Assembly (NCBI GenBank): GCA_944364615.1
Contig: CALVWF010000002.1
Location: 186,001-250,000 of the forward strand
From: an uncultured Clostridia bacterium
Lineage (GTDB): Bacteria; Bacillota; Clostridia; Christensenellales; CAG-314
Length of the DNA: 64,000 nt
Reading direction: 5' to 3'
Shown here one piece after another: positions 45,208 to 53,534 of this stretch. Each line of letters begins with the position of its first letter. The stretch's first letter is position 1. Under the pieces are notes generated by a model that worked only from the letters and a program-made list of their open reading frames with translations, did not search any database and was not told the origin of the DNA. The translations under genes were made by a program, and so were the position numbers.

Positions 45208-46650
45208 ATGGCGGACAACAGAGTGTTTGACACACATGTACAGGGAATAAAATACAAGGCGGTCAGAGAAATCATAAAGGCTTACGACGAAAACCGTATG
45301 GAAACAGCCTATATCGACATTCCGAAGATAGCATTGCCGGGACCTAAGGGAACGCTCAGGTGCTGTATTTATAAGGAAAGAGCGATATTTCAGGACAGAC
45401 TGCGCGTCGTACGGGAAAAAGTAACCGCCGACACAAAGAGCATTGTGGAAGTAATCGACATTGCCTGTGACGAATGTCCAGTGGACGGAATGCTTGTTAC
45501 GACGGCATGCCGAGGTTGTCTTTCGCACAGATGTATGGAAGTGTGTCCCAAGGGCGCGATTTCCATTGTGGACAAACATTGCGTGATTGACAAGGACAAG
45601 TGTATCGAATGTGGCAAATGCGTTACTGCTTGTCCCTACGGTGCTATAATAAAACAGCAGCGTCCTTGCGTCGTAAGTTGCAAGGTAAAGGCAATTTCCG
45701 TCAACTCCGACAAAAAGGCGGTTATAAACGAAGACAAATGCGTATCCTGCGGTGCGTGTGTACGGCAATGTCCTTTTGGCGCAATTCAGGAAAAATCGCT
45801 TATTTTGGACTGTCTCGACATACTGTCTGACAGCAAAAAACAAGGTTACAACGTATATGCCGTAGTCGCTCCTTCGATAGCCAGTCAGTTTGACTACGGT
45901 ACTACCGAACAGGTAGTGGAAGGCATTATTCACCTGGGATTTCACAGAGTTGTGGAAGCGGCTCTCGGCGCAGATGTCTGTCTGGATCATGAAGCGCACG
46001 AATGGGCGCATAAAGGCAGATTGCTGACCAGTTGCTGTCCCTCTTTCGTGGCGTTTGTGGAAAAGAACTTTCCCGAATTTGCACAGTACATCAGCAGTTC
46101 GTTAAGTCCCATGGTGGAAACAGCCAAAATCATCAAGACCGCCGATCCCACTGCAAAAACGGTGTTTATAGGACCGTGCGCCAGCAAAAAACTTGAATGT
46201 CGTCTGCCCAAGACGCAAGGACTGATTGACTGCGTCATCAGTTTCGAGGAATTACAGGCGTTTTTCGATGCACGTCAGGTGGATATCACGCAATTAAAAG
46301 GGGTGCAGTTGAAAGACGCAACCTATTTCGGAAGAATTTTCGCACGCTCGGGCGGTATCAAACAAGGCATTTCCAAAATTGCCGAAGACAACGGTATCGA
46401 AGGACTCAATGCCGTTTCAATGAGCGGTCTGGACGAATGCCGTCTAAATATGCTCAAATTGCGTGCCGGTAAAACGTTGGACAATTTCTTTGAAGGAATG
46501 GCTTGCACCGGTGGCTGTATTAACGGACCGCTGTGCCTGCATCACGGAGCAACGTCCGCAGCGGCAGTGGAGAAGTACGGCAAGGATTCTACGCAAAAGG
46601 AAATAGCGCAGTCGGTACGTAAGTACGAAAACGGAACTCTTGACGACTGA
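45208..46650 (+). CDS. Monomeric [FeFe] hydrogenase, group-B-like
   Basis: A 480-residue protein. N-terminal iron-sulfur motifs CRGCLSHRCMEVCP, CIECGKCVTACP and CVSCGACVRQCP bind three (perhaps four) clusters. H-cluster motifs are TSCCPSFV, GPCASKKLE and EGMACTGGCINGP, the set seen in group B enzymes rather than the TSCCPxW/ACPGGC form of group A. It probably exchanges electrons with ferredoxin to make or consume H2. The ATG at 45208 is preferred to the TTG six bases upstream. Maturases HydEFG are not in the window. Confidence 0.9.
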   Translation: MADNRVFDTHVQGIKYKAVREIIKAYDENRMETAYIDIPKIALPGPKGTLRCCIYKERAIFQDRLRVVREKVTADTKSIVEVIDIACDECPVDGMLVTTACRGCLSHRCMEVCPKGAISIVDKHCVIDKDKCIECGKCVTACPYGAIIKQQRPCVVSCKVKAISVNSDKKAVINEDKCVSCGACVRQCPFGAIQEKSLILDCLDILSDSKKQGYNVYAVVAPSIASQFDYGTTEQVVEGIIHLGFHRVVEAALGADVCLDHEAHEWAHKGRLLTSCCPSFVAFVEKNFPEFAQYISSSLSPMVETAKIIKTADPTAKTVFIGPCASKKLECRLPKTQGLIDCVISFEELQAFFDARQVDITQLKGVQLKDATYFGRIFARSGGIKQGISKIAEDNGIEGLNAVSMSGLDECRLNMLKLRAGKTLDNFFEGMACTGGCINGPLCLHHGATSAAAVEKYGKDSTQKEIAQSVRKYENGTLDD

Positions 46651-46670
46651 TTGCTAACTTTAAGGTAAGC

Positions 46671-46701
46671 AAAAACGCACATTAAAAAGTGCGTTTTTTT
46701 T
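46671..46701 (+). terminator. Terminator of the hydrogenase gene
   Basis: acgcac / gtgcgt stem with a T8 run. Confidence 0.82.
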
Positions 46702-46738
46702 GCAATCCTAAGTAATCTTACTGTACACTTTATATAAA

Positions 46739-46776
46739 GCGCGCTGTACGATTCGGGCAAGACAGCGCGCATTTTA
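46739..46776. repeat. GC-rich 9-bp inverted repeat
   Basis: gcgcgctgt / acagcgcgc with a 14-nt loop and an attttattt tail; could be a second terminator. Confidence 0.55.
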
Positions 46777-46878
46777 TTTGACTTTACAAATTGTGTGTTA
46801 TAAAATACATTAAAACAATAAACTGTTCGGCGTTAAGTATACACTATAGAAATTATCACTGCTACAAAGAGGGGTTAT

Positions 46879-47442
46879 ATGAATATTACCGAAACAATAC
46901 TTACTACAGTTTTGATAACGTTGATTTTGCCTGTTGTTTTTTCGCTCTTTTGGTTTTTTAAGTTACGTTCCGAAAAGGACATCTCGTCCGATGAAGTCAT
47001 TCGCACTCGCCCTCCCAAAATACTTTCCGGATTTTTTCTCGGATTTGGCTTAATAGTGCTTTTGGGCGGTATAGGTATGATCGTTTACAGTTGCATTACT
47101 GACAGTAAGAATACCACTTTTGGGACGGTCGTCATGATGTCGGTGTTTGTCGCTTTATTTTCGGCGATAGGATTTTTCGCATACGCATATTATCGTTTTA
47201 ACTATGTAGTCGCCGACACAAACGGAATACTGGTATATCGACTTTTCCGCAAAAAGAGATATTATACTTACAGTAAAATCGGCAGTTTTCAGGATACGAC
47301 TAATCTCGGTATGTTGGGCGGTCTTAAAGGTTACGATAAAAACAATTCTCAAATTTTCGCAATAGAGGCAGTACACATCGGCGTTTCTGCCGTTGCCGAA
47401 CGATTGCGTGAAAAGGGAATTTCGGAAATATTTAAAAGATAA
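46879..47442 (+). CDS. Unknown membrane protein with PH-like C-terminal domain
   Basis: Not firmly recognised. It has 187 residues with three hydrophobic segments (about 7-29, 48-72, 82-106) and a cytoplasmic domain beginning near 108 (YVVADTNGILVYRLFRKK) that resembles bacterial PH-like domains. gagggg precedes the ATG. It has its own terminator. Function unknown. Confidence 0.7.
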   Translation: MNITETILTTVLITLILPVVFSLFWFFKLRSEKDISSDEVIRTRPPKILSGFFLGFGLIVLLGGIGMIVYSCITDSKNTTFGTVVMMSVFVALFSAIGFFAYAYYRFNYVVADTNGILVYRLFRKKRYYTYSKIGSFQDTTNLGMLGGLKGYDKNNSQIFAIEAVHIGVSAVAERLREKGISEIFKR

Positions 47443-47481
47443 TTGACTTCGAACAAGGCGTGTATAAATTATCGGAAATCA

Positions 47482-47518
47482 AACGAGCGAAGTATTTGCA
47501 AATCTTCGCTCGTTTTTA
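47482..47518 (+). terminator. Terminator of the PH-like membrane protein gene
   Basis: acgagcgaag / cttcgctcgt stem and T5. Confidence 0.88.
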
Positions 47519-47871
47519 ATACTCATGCGAAGTTTTTTCAGCATGCTCTATTAAAGTATTTTACCAATTCGTACAAGACGTTTAATACCGAGCGGTGTAA
47601 AACAGAGTTTTACTGTGTATTTTAATTTGTGCGGACACTAAACGGCTCATTGTCATGTGTGTTTTCCCTTGTGGACAAGTAAAGACAGGTTTGCCGTCCG
47701 TCTTGCGCATACGATTGAATATACACAAACGCAGTCGCTGAACAGCGTGGAGCAAAGACGGCAAGCGTGACCATCAAGTCGCCCTTCAATCGGCAGGCTA
47801 TATGTGCGAAAAGAGTGCCGAAGACTTTCTTTTACGGCAAAATTTACTTTTTTGCGGTGGCGTACAATAAA
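47519..47871. other. Intergenic stretch before the tRNA terminator
   Basis: About 350 bases; no supported gene or repeat on either strand. Confidence 0.45.
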
Positions 47872-47914
47872 GAACAGGTAAAAGCAATTTCAAACACTTT
47901 GCTTTTACCTGTTC
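47872..47914 (-). terminator. Terminator of the hup-tRNA-Arg transcript
   Basis: A perfect 16-bp inverted repeat around an 11-nt loop; on the minus strand it ends in ttctttatt. It lies 28 bases after the tRNA. Confidence 0.8.
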
Positions 47915-47942
47915 ACAATACAGAATCTCTGTCCGCGTCTGG

Positions 47943-48016
47943 CGCACCCGATTGGATTCGAACCAACGACACCAGGCGTCGGAGGCCTGTGCTCTATCCA
48001 TCTGAGCTACGGGTGC
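47943..48016 (-). tRNA. tRNA-Arg (anticodon CCG)
   Basis: On the minus strand a complete cloverleaf: acceptor GCACCCG/CGGGTGC, D stem GCTC/GAGC, anticodon stem CAGGC/GCCTG with loop CTCCGAC, T arm GTTGG-TTCGAAT-CCAAT, discriminator G. CCA is not encoded. It reads CGG codons. It lies 67 bases downstream of the HU gene on the same strand. Confidence 0.95.
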
Positions 48017-48083
48017 ATGTGTTTATAATTATATCAAACAATACACCCTTTGTAAAACCTATTCGGCAAATTTTACGCAATAA

Positions 48084-48365
48084 TTATCTTGTGGCGTTTA
48101 CTGCTTCTTCTACGGGTTTGCCCGCTTTGAAAAATACAACCTTTTTGGAAGGAATTGTCATCTTTTTGCCGCTGGACGGATTTGTTCCCTGCTTTTCTTT
48201 TCTGTGTTTGACTTTAAAAGAACCGAATCCCGTAATGGTAACGTCGTCGCCGTTCTTCAAAGCGTAGGTGATTGCGTCAAGAATGGCCGACAGATGTTTT
48301 TGCGTTTCGGACGTAGTTGCGCCTGTAATTTGTCTTGCATAGTTAACAAGTTGATTTTTGTTCAT
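48084..48365 (-). CDS. hup: HU-family nucleoid DNA-binding protein
   Basis: A 93-residue HU protein bending and compacting DNA. MNKNQLV start, TITGFGSFKVKHRKEKQG carrying the beta-arm base, and GKKMTIPSKKVVFFKAGK are family hallmarks. aaaggag precedes the ATG. Transcribed leftward, possibly with tRNA-Arg. Confidence 0.95.
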   Translation of the reverse strand: MNKNQLVNYARQITGATTSETQKHLSAILDAITYALKNGDDVTITGFGSFKVKHRKEKQGTNPSSGKKMTIPSKKVVFFKAGKPVEEAVNATR

Positions 48366-48480
48366 AATTATCTCCTTTTAAAAGTGTTTGATATAATTAT
48401 GGCAGGTTTTATTTTTTACTATACATGGCATAATAAATACAGATTTACAATTTGTTTGTGTGACTGAGTTACTTTACCTG

Positions 48481-48508
48481 TTGACAAAACAATTAAATAT
48501 GTTAAAAT
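48481..48508 (+). promoter_or_regulatory. rbr promoter
   Basis: TTGACA, 16 bases, TAAAAT, 28 bases before the start codon. Confidence 0.7.
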
Positions 48509-48536
48509 AAAATTACCAAACAAGGAGGCATCTACA

Positions 48537-49070
48537 ATGCAACTGAAAGGAAGTAAAACAGAACAAAATCTTATGTCAGCGTTTTCCGGCGAAAGCCAGG
48601 CAAGAAATAAGTACGATTACTATGCGTCAAAAGCCAAGAAAGAAGGCTACGAGCAGATCGCCGCAATTTTCCAGGAAACCGCTCTTAACGAAAAAGAACA
48701 TGCTAAATTGTGGTTCAAACTTTTCCACGGCATTGAAGGAACAATGGAAAACCTTCTTGACGCTGCTGCGGGCGAAAACTACGAATGGACGGATATGTAC
48801 AAACAGTTTGCCGAAGTTGCGGACGAAGAAGGATTTCACGACATTGCGGCAAAGTTCCGCGCGGTAGGCGAAGTGGAAAAACATCACGAGGAACGTTACC
48901 GCAAACTTGCCGAAAACGTTAAAAACGGCGAAGTGTTTGAAAAAGCGGAGGAAACAGTTTGGATATGCCGTAACTGCGGACACATTCACATCGGCAAGAA
49001 GGCACCTACGGAATGTCCCGTATGCAATCATCCTCAGGCTTATTTCGAACTGAGAAAAGTAAACTACTGA
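48537..49070 (+). CDS. rbr: Rubrerythrin
   Basis: A 177-residue peroxide-scavenging protein of anaerobes. The ferritin-like diiron domain (1-140) has the Glu/His ligands in [18 protein letters not shown] and [10 protein letters not shown]. The C-terminal rubredoxin site is CRNCG...CPVC (about 143-161). aaggagg precedes the ATG. It likely takes electrons from rubredoxin or NAD(P)H-linked donors not in view. Confidence 0.96.
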   Translation: MQLKGSKTEQNLMSAFSGESQARNKYDYYASKAKKEGYEQIAAIFQETALNEKEHAKLWFKLFHGIEGTMENLLDAAAGENYEWTDMYKQFAEVADEEGFHDIAAKFRAVGEVEKHHEERYRKLAENVKNGEVFEKAEETVWICRNCGHIHIGKKAPTECPVCNHPQAYFELRKVNY

Positions 49071-49077
49071 CAACAGT

Positions 49078-49112
49078 CACGCATACAGGACTCGAACCTG
49101 TTTGCAATGTCT
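49078..49112 (-). other. Possible tRNA 3'-end remnant (T-arm like)
   Basis: On the minus strand ACAGG-TTCGAGT-CCTGT forms a canonical T stem-loop followed by ATGCGTG. No anticodon or D arm lies upstream. It may be a tRNA fragment left by integration, or chance. Confidence 0.35.
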
Positions 49113-49139
49113 TACATTACAATTTTAAACACTGATTTT

Positions 49140-49175
49140 AAGACCGAACGGGTAAAAGCCTGTTCGGTCTTTTTC
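49140..49175 (+). terminator. Terminator of rbr
   Basis: aagaccgaac / gttcggtctt arms and T5, 70 bases after the stop codon. Confidence 0.85.
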
Positions 49176-49286
49176 GTTGCAAGGCAATAGGACGGAAAAC
49201 ACATTGAAATTGACTTTGCGCGTTTAAAACACAAACTTAGACTGTGCAATACGTTTGTACAATTGTTGTCAATTAACAGTGTACAA

Positions 49287-49315
49287 TTGACTTTTATGTA
49301 AATAAGTGGTAAATT
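49287..49315 (+). promoter_or_regulatory. Promoter abutting the CYTH gene start (leaderless)
   Basis: TTGACT, 17 bases, TAAATT, then only seven bases to the ATG. Transcription would begin at or next to the start codon, and no Shine-Dalgarno sequence is present. Confidence 0.65.
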
Positions 49316-49322
49316 TAAAGAT

Positions 49323-49907
49323 ATGAAAAATATAGAACAGGAACTCAAACTGTCACTTACGAAACGCGAATACAACATTCTGCACTCATTGGGAAATGGC
49401 GAAGACGTAACACAGGAAAACTTTTACTACTATTACGACAATATGCCGTTGACAACGATGGTAAGGGTGCGCAGGAAACAGGATAAATACACTTTGTGTT
49501 TCAAAAGCGCAATTTCATCACGAGATTCAGTCGCGGTCAACCGTGAAATTGAATGTGAAATTACCAAAGGTCTTGCCGACAGTTTCGAAGAAAAAGGAAT
49601 TACCCAGCAACAACTCAGTATGATGCTGGGTATTGTGATGCCGCAGCCGTTGCGTTGCATAGGCAGTCTTATTACAAATCGGAAGATAATCAGTATCAAC
49701 GGACTAAATGCCGAACTGGACTGCAACAACTATCTCGGCGTGACCGACTACGAGTTGGAGTGCGAATGCGACGATGTTTCCAGATTGGAAAGTCTTAAAC
49801 ATTTTCTCGAATACAATTACGGCATTACCGCAAAACCGTCCGAACCTAAGAGCAAGCGGTTTGCGGACAGACTTGCCGGTATTCCGATGCTGTTAGAGGA
49901 TGTTTGA
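49323..49907 (+). CDS. CYTH-domain protein (triphosphate tunnel enzyme family)
   Basis: A 194-residue CYTH protein. EQELK at residues 5-9 is the ExExK signature that places triphosphate and metal in the beta-barrel tunnel; RVRRKQDKYTLCFK and ELECECDD add the basic and acidic tunnel residues. Relatives hydrolyse inorganic or organic triphosphates. The start matches the family and lacks an RBS. It overlaps or abuts the HAD gene; a CYTH-HAD-ClC operon follows. Confidence 0.88.
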   Translation: MKNIEQELKLSLTKREYNILHSLGNGEDVTQENFYYYYDNMPLTTMVRVRRKQDKYTLCFKSAISSRDSVAVNREIECEITKGLADSFEEKGITQQQLSMMLGIVMPQPLRCIGSLITNRKIISINGLNAELDCNNYLGVTDYELECECDDVSRLESLKHFLEYNYGITAKPSEPKSKRFADRLAGIPMLLEDV

Positions 49908-49908
49908 A

Positions 49909-50580
49909 ATGAAAAGTAAAGCAGGCAGTAAATACAGATATATTATTTTTGATTTTGACGGAACTATAAACAATACTGCGCCGGGAATAGTGGCTACATT
50001 TAAGCGAGTGCTCGACATGTACCGCGTGGACTATTCCGATGTGGATTTTAACAAGCACATCGGACCGCCGTTGGAGTACAGTTTTAAGGAACTGGTCGGA
50101 GGCGACAGATGGCGGGAAGCGTTGGAAACGTACCGCAGGATATTCGAAGAAACGAACGCCGTCCGCAACAGTTTTTTGTACGACGGTATTGTAGACACAT
50201 TGAAAAAACTTTATGACGAAGGGTTTGTGCTGTCTGTGGCAACCAGCAAGTATGAACCCTTTGCATTGCAGTCTTTGGAAATGCTTGGGATTTCCGGTTA
50301 CTTCAGTTGTCTTTACGGCCAGACGGAAAAAAGGGGTTTTAAAGACGAGATTCTGCGTCAACTCATAGGCGACAACGGTTGGAATAAATCGCAGTGTCTT
50401 ATGATAGGCGACACCTGCTACGACGTCAACGGAGCAAGGGCAAACGGAATAGACGTTATGGCGGTGACCTACGGGTTTGAAAAAGCAGACAAACTGGAAG
50501 AGGCAAAACCCGACTATATCGCTCACAGTACAAAAGATATCGTAACTATATTAGTGGAGGAAGAAGATGAAAAAAAGTAA
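49909..50580 (+). CDS. HAD-family hydrolase (phosphoglycolate phosphatase-like)
   Basis: A 223-residue HAD phosphatase with a helical cap. FDFDGTINNT near residue 14 holds the nucleophile and acid/base Asp, VATSKYE is motif II, and MIGDTCYDVNGARANGID motif IV. The ATG at 49909 is chosen over 49900 for spacing from agagga. Substrate is unclear (Gph/PpaX branch). It overlaps the ClC gene by 14 bases. Confidence 0.88.
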   Translation: MKSKAGSKYRYIIFDFDGTINNTAPGIVATFKRVLDMYRVDYSDVDFNKHIGPPLEYSFKELVGGDRWREALETYRRIFEETNAVRNSFLYDGIVDTLKKLYDEGFVLSVATSKYEPFALQSLEMLGISGYFSCLYGQTEKRGFKDEILRQLIGDNGWNKSQCLMIGDTCYDVNGARANGIDVMAVTYGFEKADKLEEAKPDYIAHSTKDIVTILVEEEDEKK

Positions 50581-52186
50581 GTACAGAGATTACGTCAAAA
50601 ACGTAGCCATTCCCGTACTGGTATACGGAGCGGTAGCGGGCGTATTTGTGGGTACGTTGGTGTATTTCTTTAAACTTGCAGCCGATTGGCTGGTGGAAAA
50701 ATCCGGCGAAATTTACTCGTTTGTCAGCGAAAATCCCGCATTTGTGCCTTTGTTGCTGGCGGGACTGGTAGTGCTTGCTGTAATAGAGTCGTTGTTGCAG
50801 AAATGGGCTCCCGAAACAAGAGGAGGCGGTATTCCTCGCAGTGAGGGAGTACTCAGAGGGCTGTTGACATTCCGTTGGCTCAGAACCGCAATTGCCGCAG
50901 TAGTCAACAGTTTTATAAGTTTCTTTGCGGGGCTGCCTTTGGGCACGGAAGGTCCCAGCGTGCTTTTGGGTACGGCAATAGGCGGCGGAACGGCACGTCT
51001 TCCTCTTTCGCACAACAGTTGGAACAGGTACATAATGACAGGCGGTGCGTCCGCAGGTTTTGCTGTCGCTACAAACGCTCCTCTTACAGGCATCATCTTT
51101 GCTCTTGAAGAAGCGCACAAGCGGTTTACTCCAATGATATGGCTTATGGCATTTTCCTCCGTGGGATTCGCGTCGGCAACCTCGTTTCTGTGGTCTGCCG
51201 CTTTGGGAAAAAGCGTCAGTCCCCTGTTCGGCTTCGGTCACGGTGCAGAATCGTCGCTGGTGCCTATGCCCAACATGTCAATAGACATGGTGTGGGTTGT
51301 GTTGCTTTTGGGCATTGCGGTAGGCGTGGTCGCCTGTCTGTTCAATCTCACAATTGCCAAGGCGGGCAATTTCTTCGACAACAAACTTTCACCCAAATTC
51401 AATCAGACATTCAGGCTTATTATTGTATTTCTCATTGTGGGTATAGTGGGATTATTCAGCGTTGACGCTCTTTACGGCGGTCACGGTCTGATAGTTAATA
51501 TTTACAGTCAGAAGTTTACAATCGCAATGCTTGTAGTGTTGTTGATTTTGAAATTTATTCTCATTTCCCTGTGTTCGAGTACAGGCGCAACGGGCGGAAT
51601 GTTTATTCCCATGCTTGCCGTAGGTGCCTTGCTGGGCGGTATAATGGGCAATGTGTTTATTTTGATGGGAATGAGCGAAACTTATTTTCCCGTCGTCGTT
51701 GTGATTTCCATGTCTGCGTTTATGGGCGCAAGCACACGTGCTCCGCTGACTGCCGTTGTATTTGTGGTGGAATGTACCTGGCAGTTTACCAATCTGTTTT
51801 ATGTGGCTGTGGCTGTGTTTGTGTCGGTGCTCATCTGTGAAGTATTGCGCATAGAACCGTTGTATGACGTTGTACTGGAAAGAATGATCGAAAAACAAAA
51901 TCACGGAAAAACAAGCAAAATACTCAATATAGACTGCGTGGCGCAGGCAGGAAGTTTTGCTATAGGCAAGGCTGTAAGAGATATAATCTGGCCTGCAAAT
52001 ACCAAGGTAAACGACATCGAAGAGGACGATACACACGAACGCAAGATGGACGATGACGGCGAAAAGAAAATATTTATAGGAGACAAACTCAACATAGTCG
52101 TTCAGACTTACGACGAAAACGCCACTCTTGCGGAATTGCAGGATATTTTGGGAAAGCAACCGCAGTTAGAAACAACTGTAAAGTAA
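50567..52186 (+). CDS. ClC-family chloride/proton antiporter
   Basis: A 539-residue ClC protein. GGGIP at 86-90 corresponds to the GSGIP anion filter, GTEGP at 126-130 keeps the gating Glu128, FALEEAHKRF retains the inner proton-pathway Glu, and GGMFIPMLAVGALLG is the third filter element. The two glutamates support Cl-/H+ exchange rather than a channel. A hydrophilic C-terminal tail of about 100 residues follows, without recognisable CBS repeats. ggagga precedes the ATG. Confidence 0.92.
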   Translation: MKKSKYRDYVKNVAIPVLVYGAVAGVFVGTLVYFFKLAADWLVEKSGEIYSFVSENPAFVPLLLAGLVVLAVIESLLQKWAPETRGGGIPRSEGVLRGLLTFRWLRTAIAAVVNSFISFFAGLPLGTEGPSVLLGTAIGGGTARLPLSHNSWNRYIMTGGASAGFAVATNAPLTGIIFALEEAHKRFTPMIWLMAFSSVGFASATSFLWSAALGKSVSPLFGFGHGAESSLVPMPNMSIDMVWVVLLLGIAVGVVACLFNLTIAKAGNFFDNKLSPKFNQTFRLIIVFLIVGIVGLFSVDALYGGHGLIVNIYSQKFTIAMLVVLLILKFILISLCSSTGATGGMFIPMLAVGALLGGIMGNVFILMGMSETYFPVVVVISMSAFMGASTRAPLTAVVFVVECTWQFTNLFYVAVAVFVSVLICEVLRIEPLYDVVLERMIEKQNHGKTSKILNIDCVAQAGSFAIGKAVRDIIWPANTKVNDIEEDDTHERKMDDDGEKKIFIGDKLNIVVQTYDENATLAELQDILGKQPQLETTVK

Positions 52187-52216
52187 AAAAAACTGCAGAC
52201 ATCTGCCGTTTTTTTA
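52185..52216. terminator. Bidirectional terminator between ClC and acetyltransferase genes
   Basis: aactgcag / ctgccgtt arms (one mismatch), A8 on the left and T8 on the right, serving both converging genes. Confidence 0.75.
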
Positions 52217-52273
52217 TGTACGTCAAGTAATTTTTGCAACAATTACAACACTTAATTACATTGCGACAGCGTG

Positions 52274-52900
52274 TTACTTACGACTGTCATCCTGCTGTTT
52301 AGTGCTGTAATAATTGTCGGCTTGCTGTTTCCAGTAACTGCTGTCGGCATCTGCCGATTTGATCACACGGCACGGATTACCCACGGCAATGCTGTTGTCG
52401 GGAATGTCGTGTGTTACTACAGAGCCCGAACCTATCACGCAGTTGTTTCCTATGGTAACGCCGGGATTGATTACCGTTGCTCCGCCTATCCAGACGTTGT
52501 CGCCAATTGTTATGGGCTGTCCGAGTTCCAGACCGCTGTTGCGTACGGTTGCGTCGGTGGGGTGAGTCGCCGTAAAAATGTGTACCGACGGCGCAAGCAT
52601 TACATTGTTTCCTATGGTAACTTTATTGACGTCCAATATCACGCACCCGAAATTTGCGTAAAAATTGTCGCCTACCGATATGTGACATCCGTAATCGCAC
52701 GTGAAAGGCGGTTCTATGTAACTGTTGTTTCCTTTGCGGGCAAACATCTTGTCAAGCAGTTGTGAACGCAGTTGCTGTTGTGTTTCGTCGGTGTTGTTGT
52801 ATTGACGGCACAGTTTGCGCGCATTGTTGCGCATCTCTGTTAGTTTCGAATCTGCCGAAAAATAAAGTTGTCCGCTCAACATTCTTTCAAGTTCTGTCAT
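52274..52900 (-). CDS. Maltose/galactoside O-acetyltransferase family protein
   Basis: A 208-residue left-handed beta-helix acetyltransferase. An N-terminal Mac domain (residues 1-55; ERMLSGQLYFSAD), then hexapeptide repeats, with ATHPTDATVRNSG holding the catalytic His. Uses acetyl-CoA to acetylate a sugar or thiogalactoside; the natural acceptor is unknown. The ATG at 52900 follows agaggaag; upstream frame continuation lacks an RBS. Confidence 0.92.
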   Translation of the reverse strand: MTELERMLSGQLYFSADSKLTEMRNNARKLCRQYNNTDETQQQLRSQLLDKMFARKGNNSYIEPPFTCDYGCHISVGDNFYANFGCVILDVNKVTIGNNVMLAPSVHIFTATHPTDATVRNSGLELGQPITIGDNVWIGGATVINPGVTIGNNCVIGSGSVVTHDIPDNSIAVGNPCRVIKSADADSSYWKQQADNYYSTKQQDDSRK

Positions 52901-52914
52901 GTGTCTTCCTCTCT

Positions 52915-52950
52915 GAAAAAAAGCCCGTACCTTTGTACGGGCGAAAAAAA
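52915..52950. terminator. Terminator of the ferredoxin gene
   Basis: gcccgtac / gtacgggc stem flanked by A7 and A7, so T runs occur on the minus strand after the ferredoxin gene and also upstream of the acetyltransferase. Confidence 0.85.
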
Positions 52951-52956
52951 TTGTGT

Positions 52957-53127
52957 TTACGCTTCTTCGATAGCGCCAACAGGACATTGAGCAGCACATG
53001 CTCCGCAATCAATGCAGGTATTAGCATCGATTTCGTATTTGCCGTCGCCTTCGGAAATTGCTTCTACGGGGCAAACACTTTGGCAAGCACCACATGCAAT
53101 GCATTCGTTACTGATCTTGTGTGCCAT
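52957..53127 (-). CDS. Two-[4Fe-4S] bacterial ferredoxin
   Basis: A 56-residue ferredoxin of clostridial type. The two cluster motifs are CIACGACQSVCP and CIDCGACAAQCP, about 28 residues apart in pseudo-symmetry. aaaggag precedes the ATG. It probably shuttles electrons between PFOR, the [FeFe] hydrogenase and other partners. Own promoter and terminator make it a single-gene unit. Confidence 0.95.
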   Translation of the reverse strand: MAHKISNECIACGACQSVCPVEAISEGDGKYEIDANTCIDCGACAAQCPVGAIEEA

Positions 53128-53162
53128 AACAATCAATTCTCCTTTATTTTTAGGATGGCTTT

Positions 53163-53191
53163 ATTATAAAGCAAAGTTGTGTATTTGTCTA
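53163..53191 (-). promoter_or_regulatory. Ferredoxin promoter
   Basis: On the minus strand TAGACA, 17 bases, consensus TATAAT, about 35 bases before the start codon. Confidence 0.75.
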
Positions 53192-53498
53192 CGATTTTGC
53201 CGCAAGTTAAATAAATTAGTTGTCGCATATAGAAACACCGAACGGTACGGCAGTAGAGTCGGGAGCATTTGTACTATCGACTTTTACGCGGTTTGGCGGG
53301 AATACGGTTGATGGTTAAATGTATTCGGTGCGTAATGCCGTCAAGAGATTTCAATGAAAATCACCGCATTTTTCTTTACGATTTGTCCAGTTGCACGGCG
53401 TAAATAACAAAATTGCCGTATTTTTCAAACCGAAAGTTAAATTGTTGGATATTCAGCGGCGAAAAGTGTTGAAAATTTTAATTTGCCGTGCAAATTCG
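53192..53498. other. Intergenic stretch between ferredoxin and trmN6
   Basis: About 310 AT-rich bases; no supported gene or repeat. Confidence 0.45.
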
Positions 53499-53527
53499 TT
53501 GACTGAACAATTAAAATAATATAATAT
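53499..53527 (+). promoter_or_regulatory. Promoter abutting the trmN6 start (leaderless)
   Basis: TTGACT, 17 bases, TAATAT, then seven bases to the ATG at 53535. There is no Shine-Dalgarno sequence. Same geometry as the CYTH gene promoter. Confidence 0.7.
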
Positions 53528-53534
53528 ATGTGCT

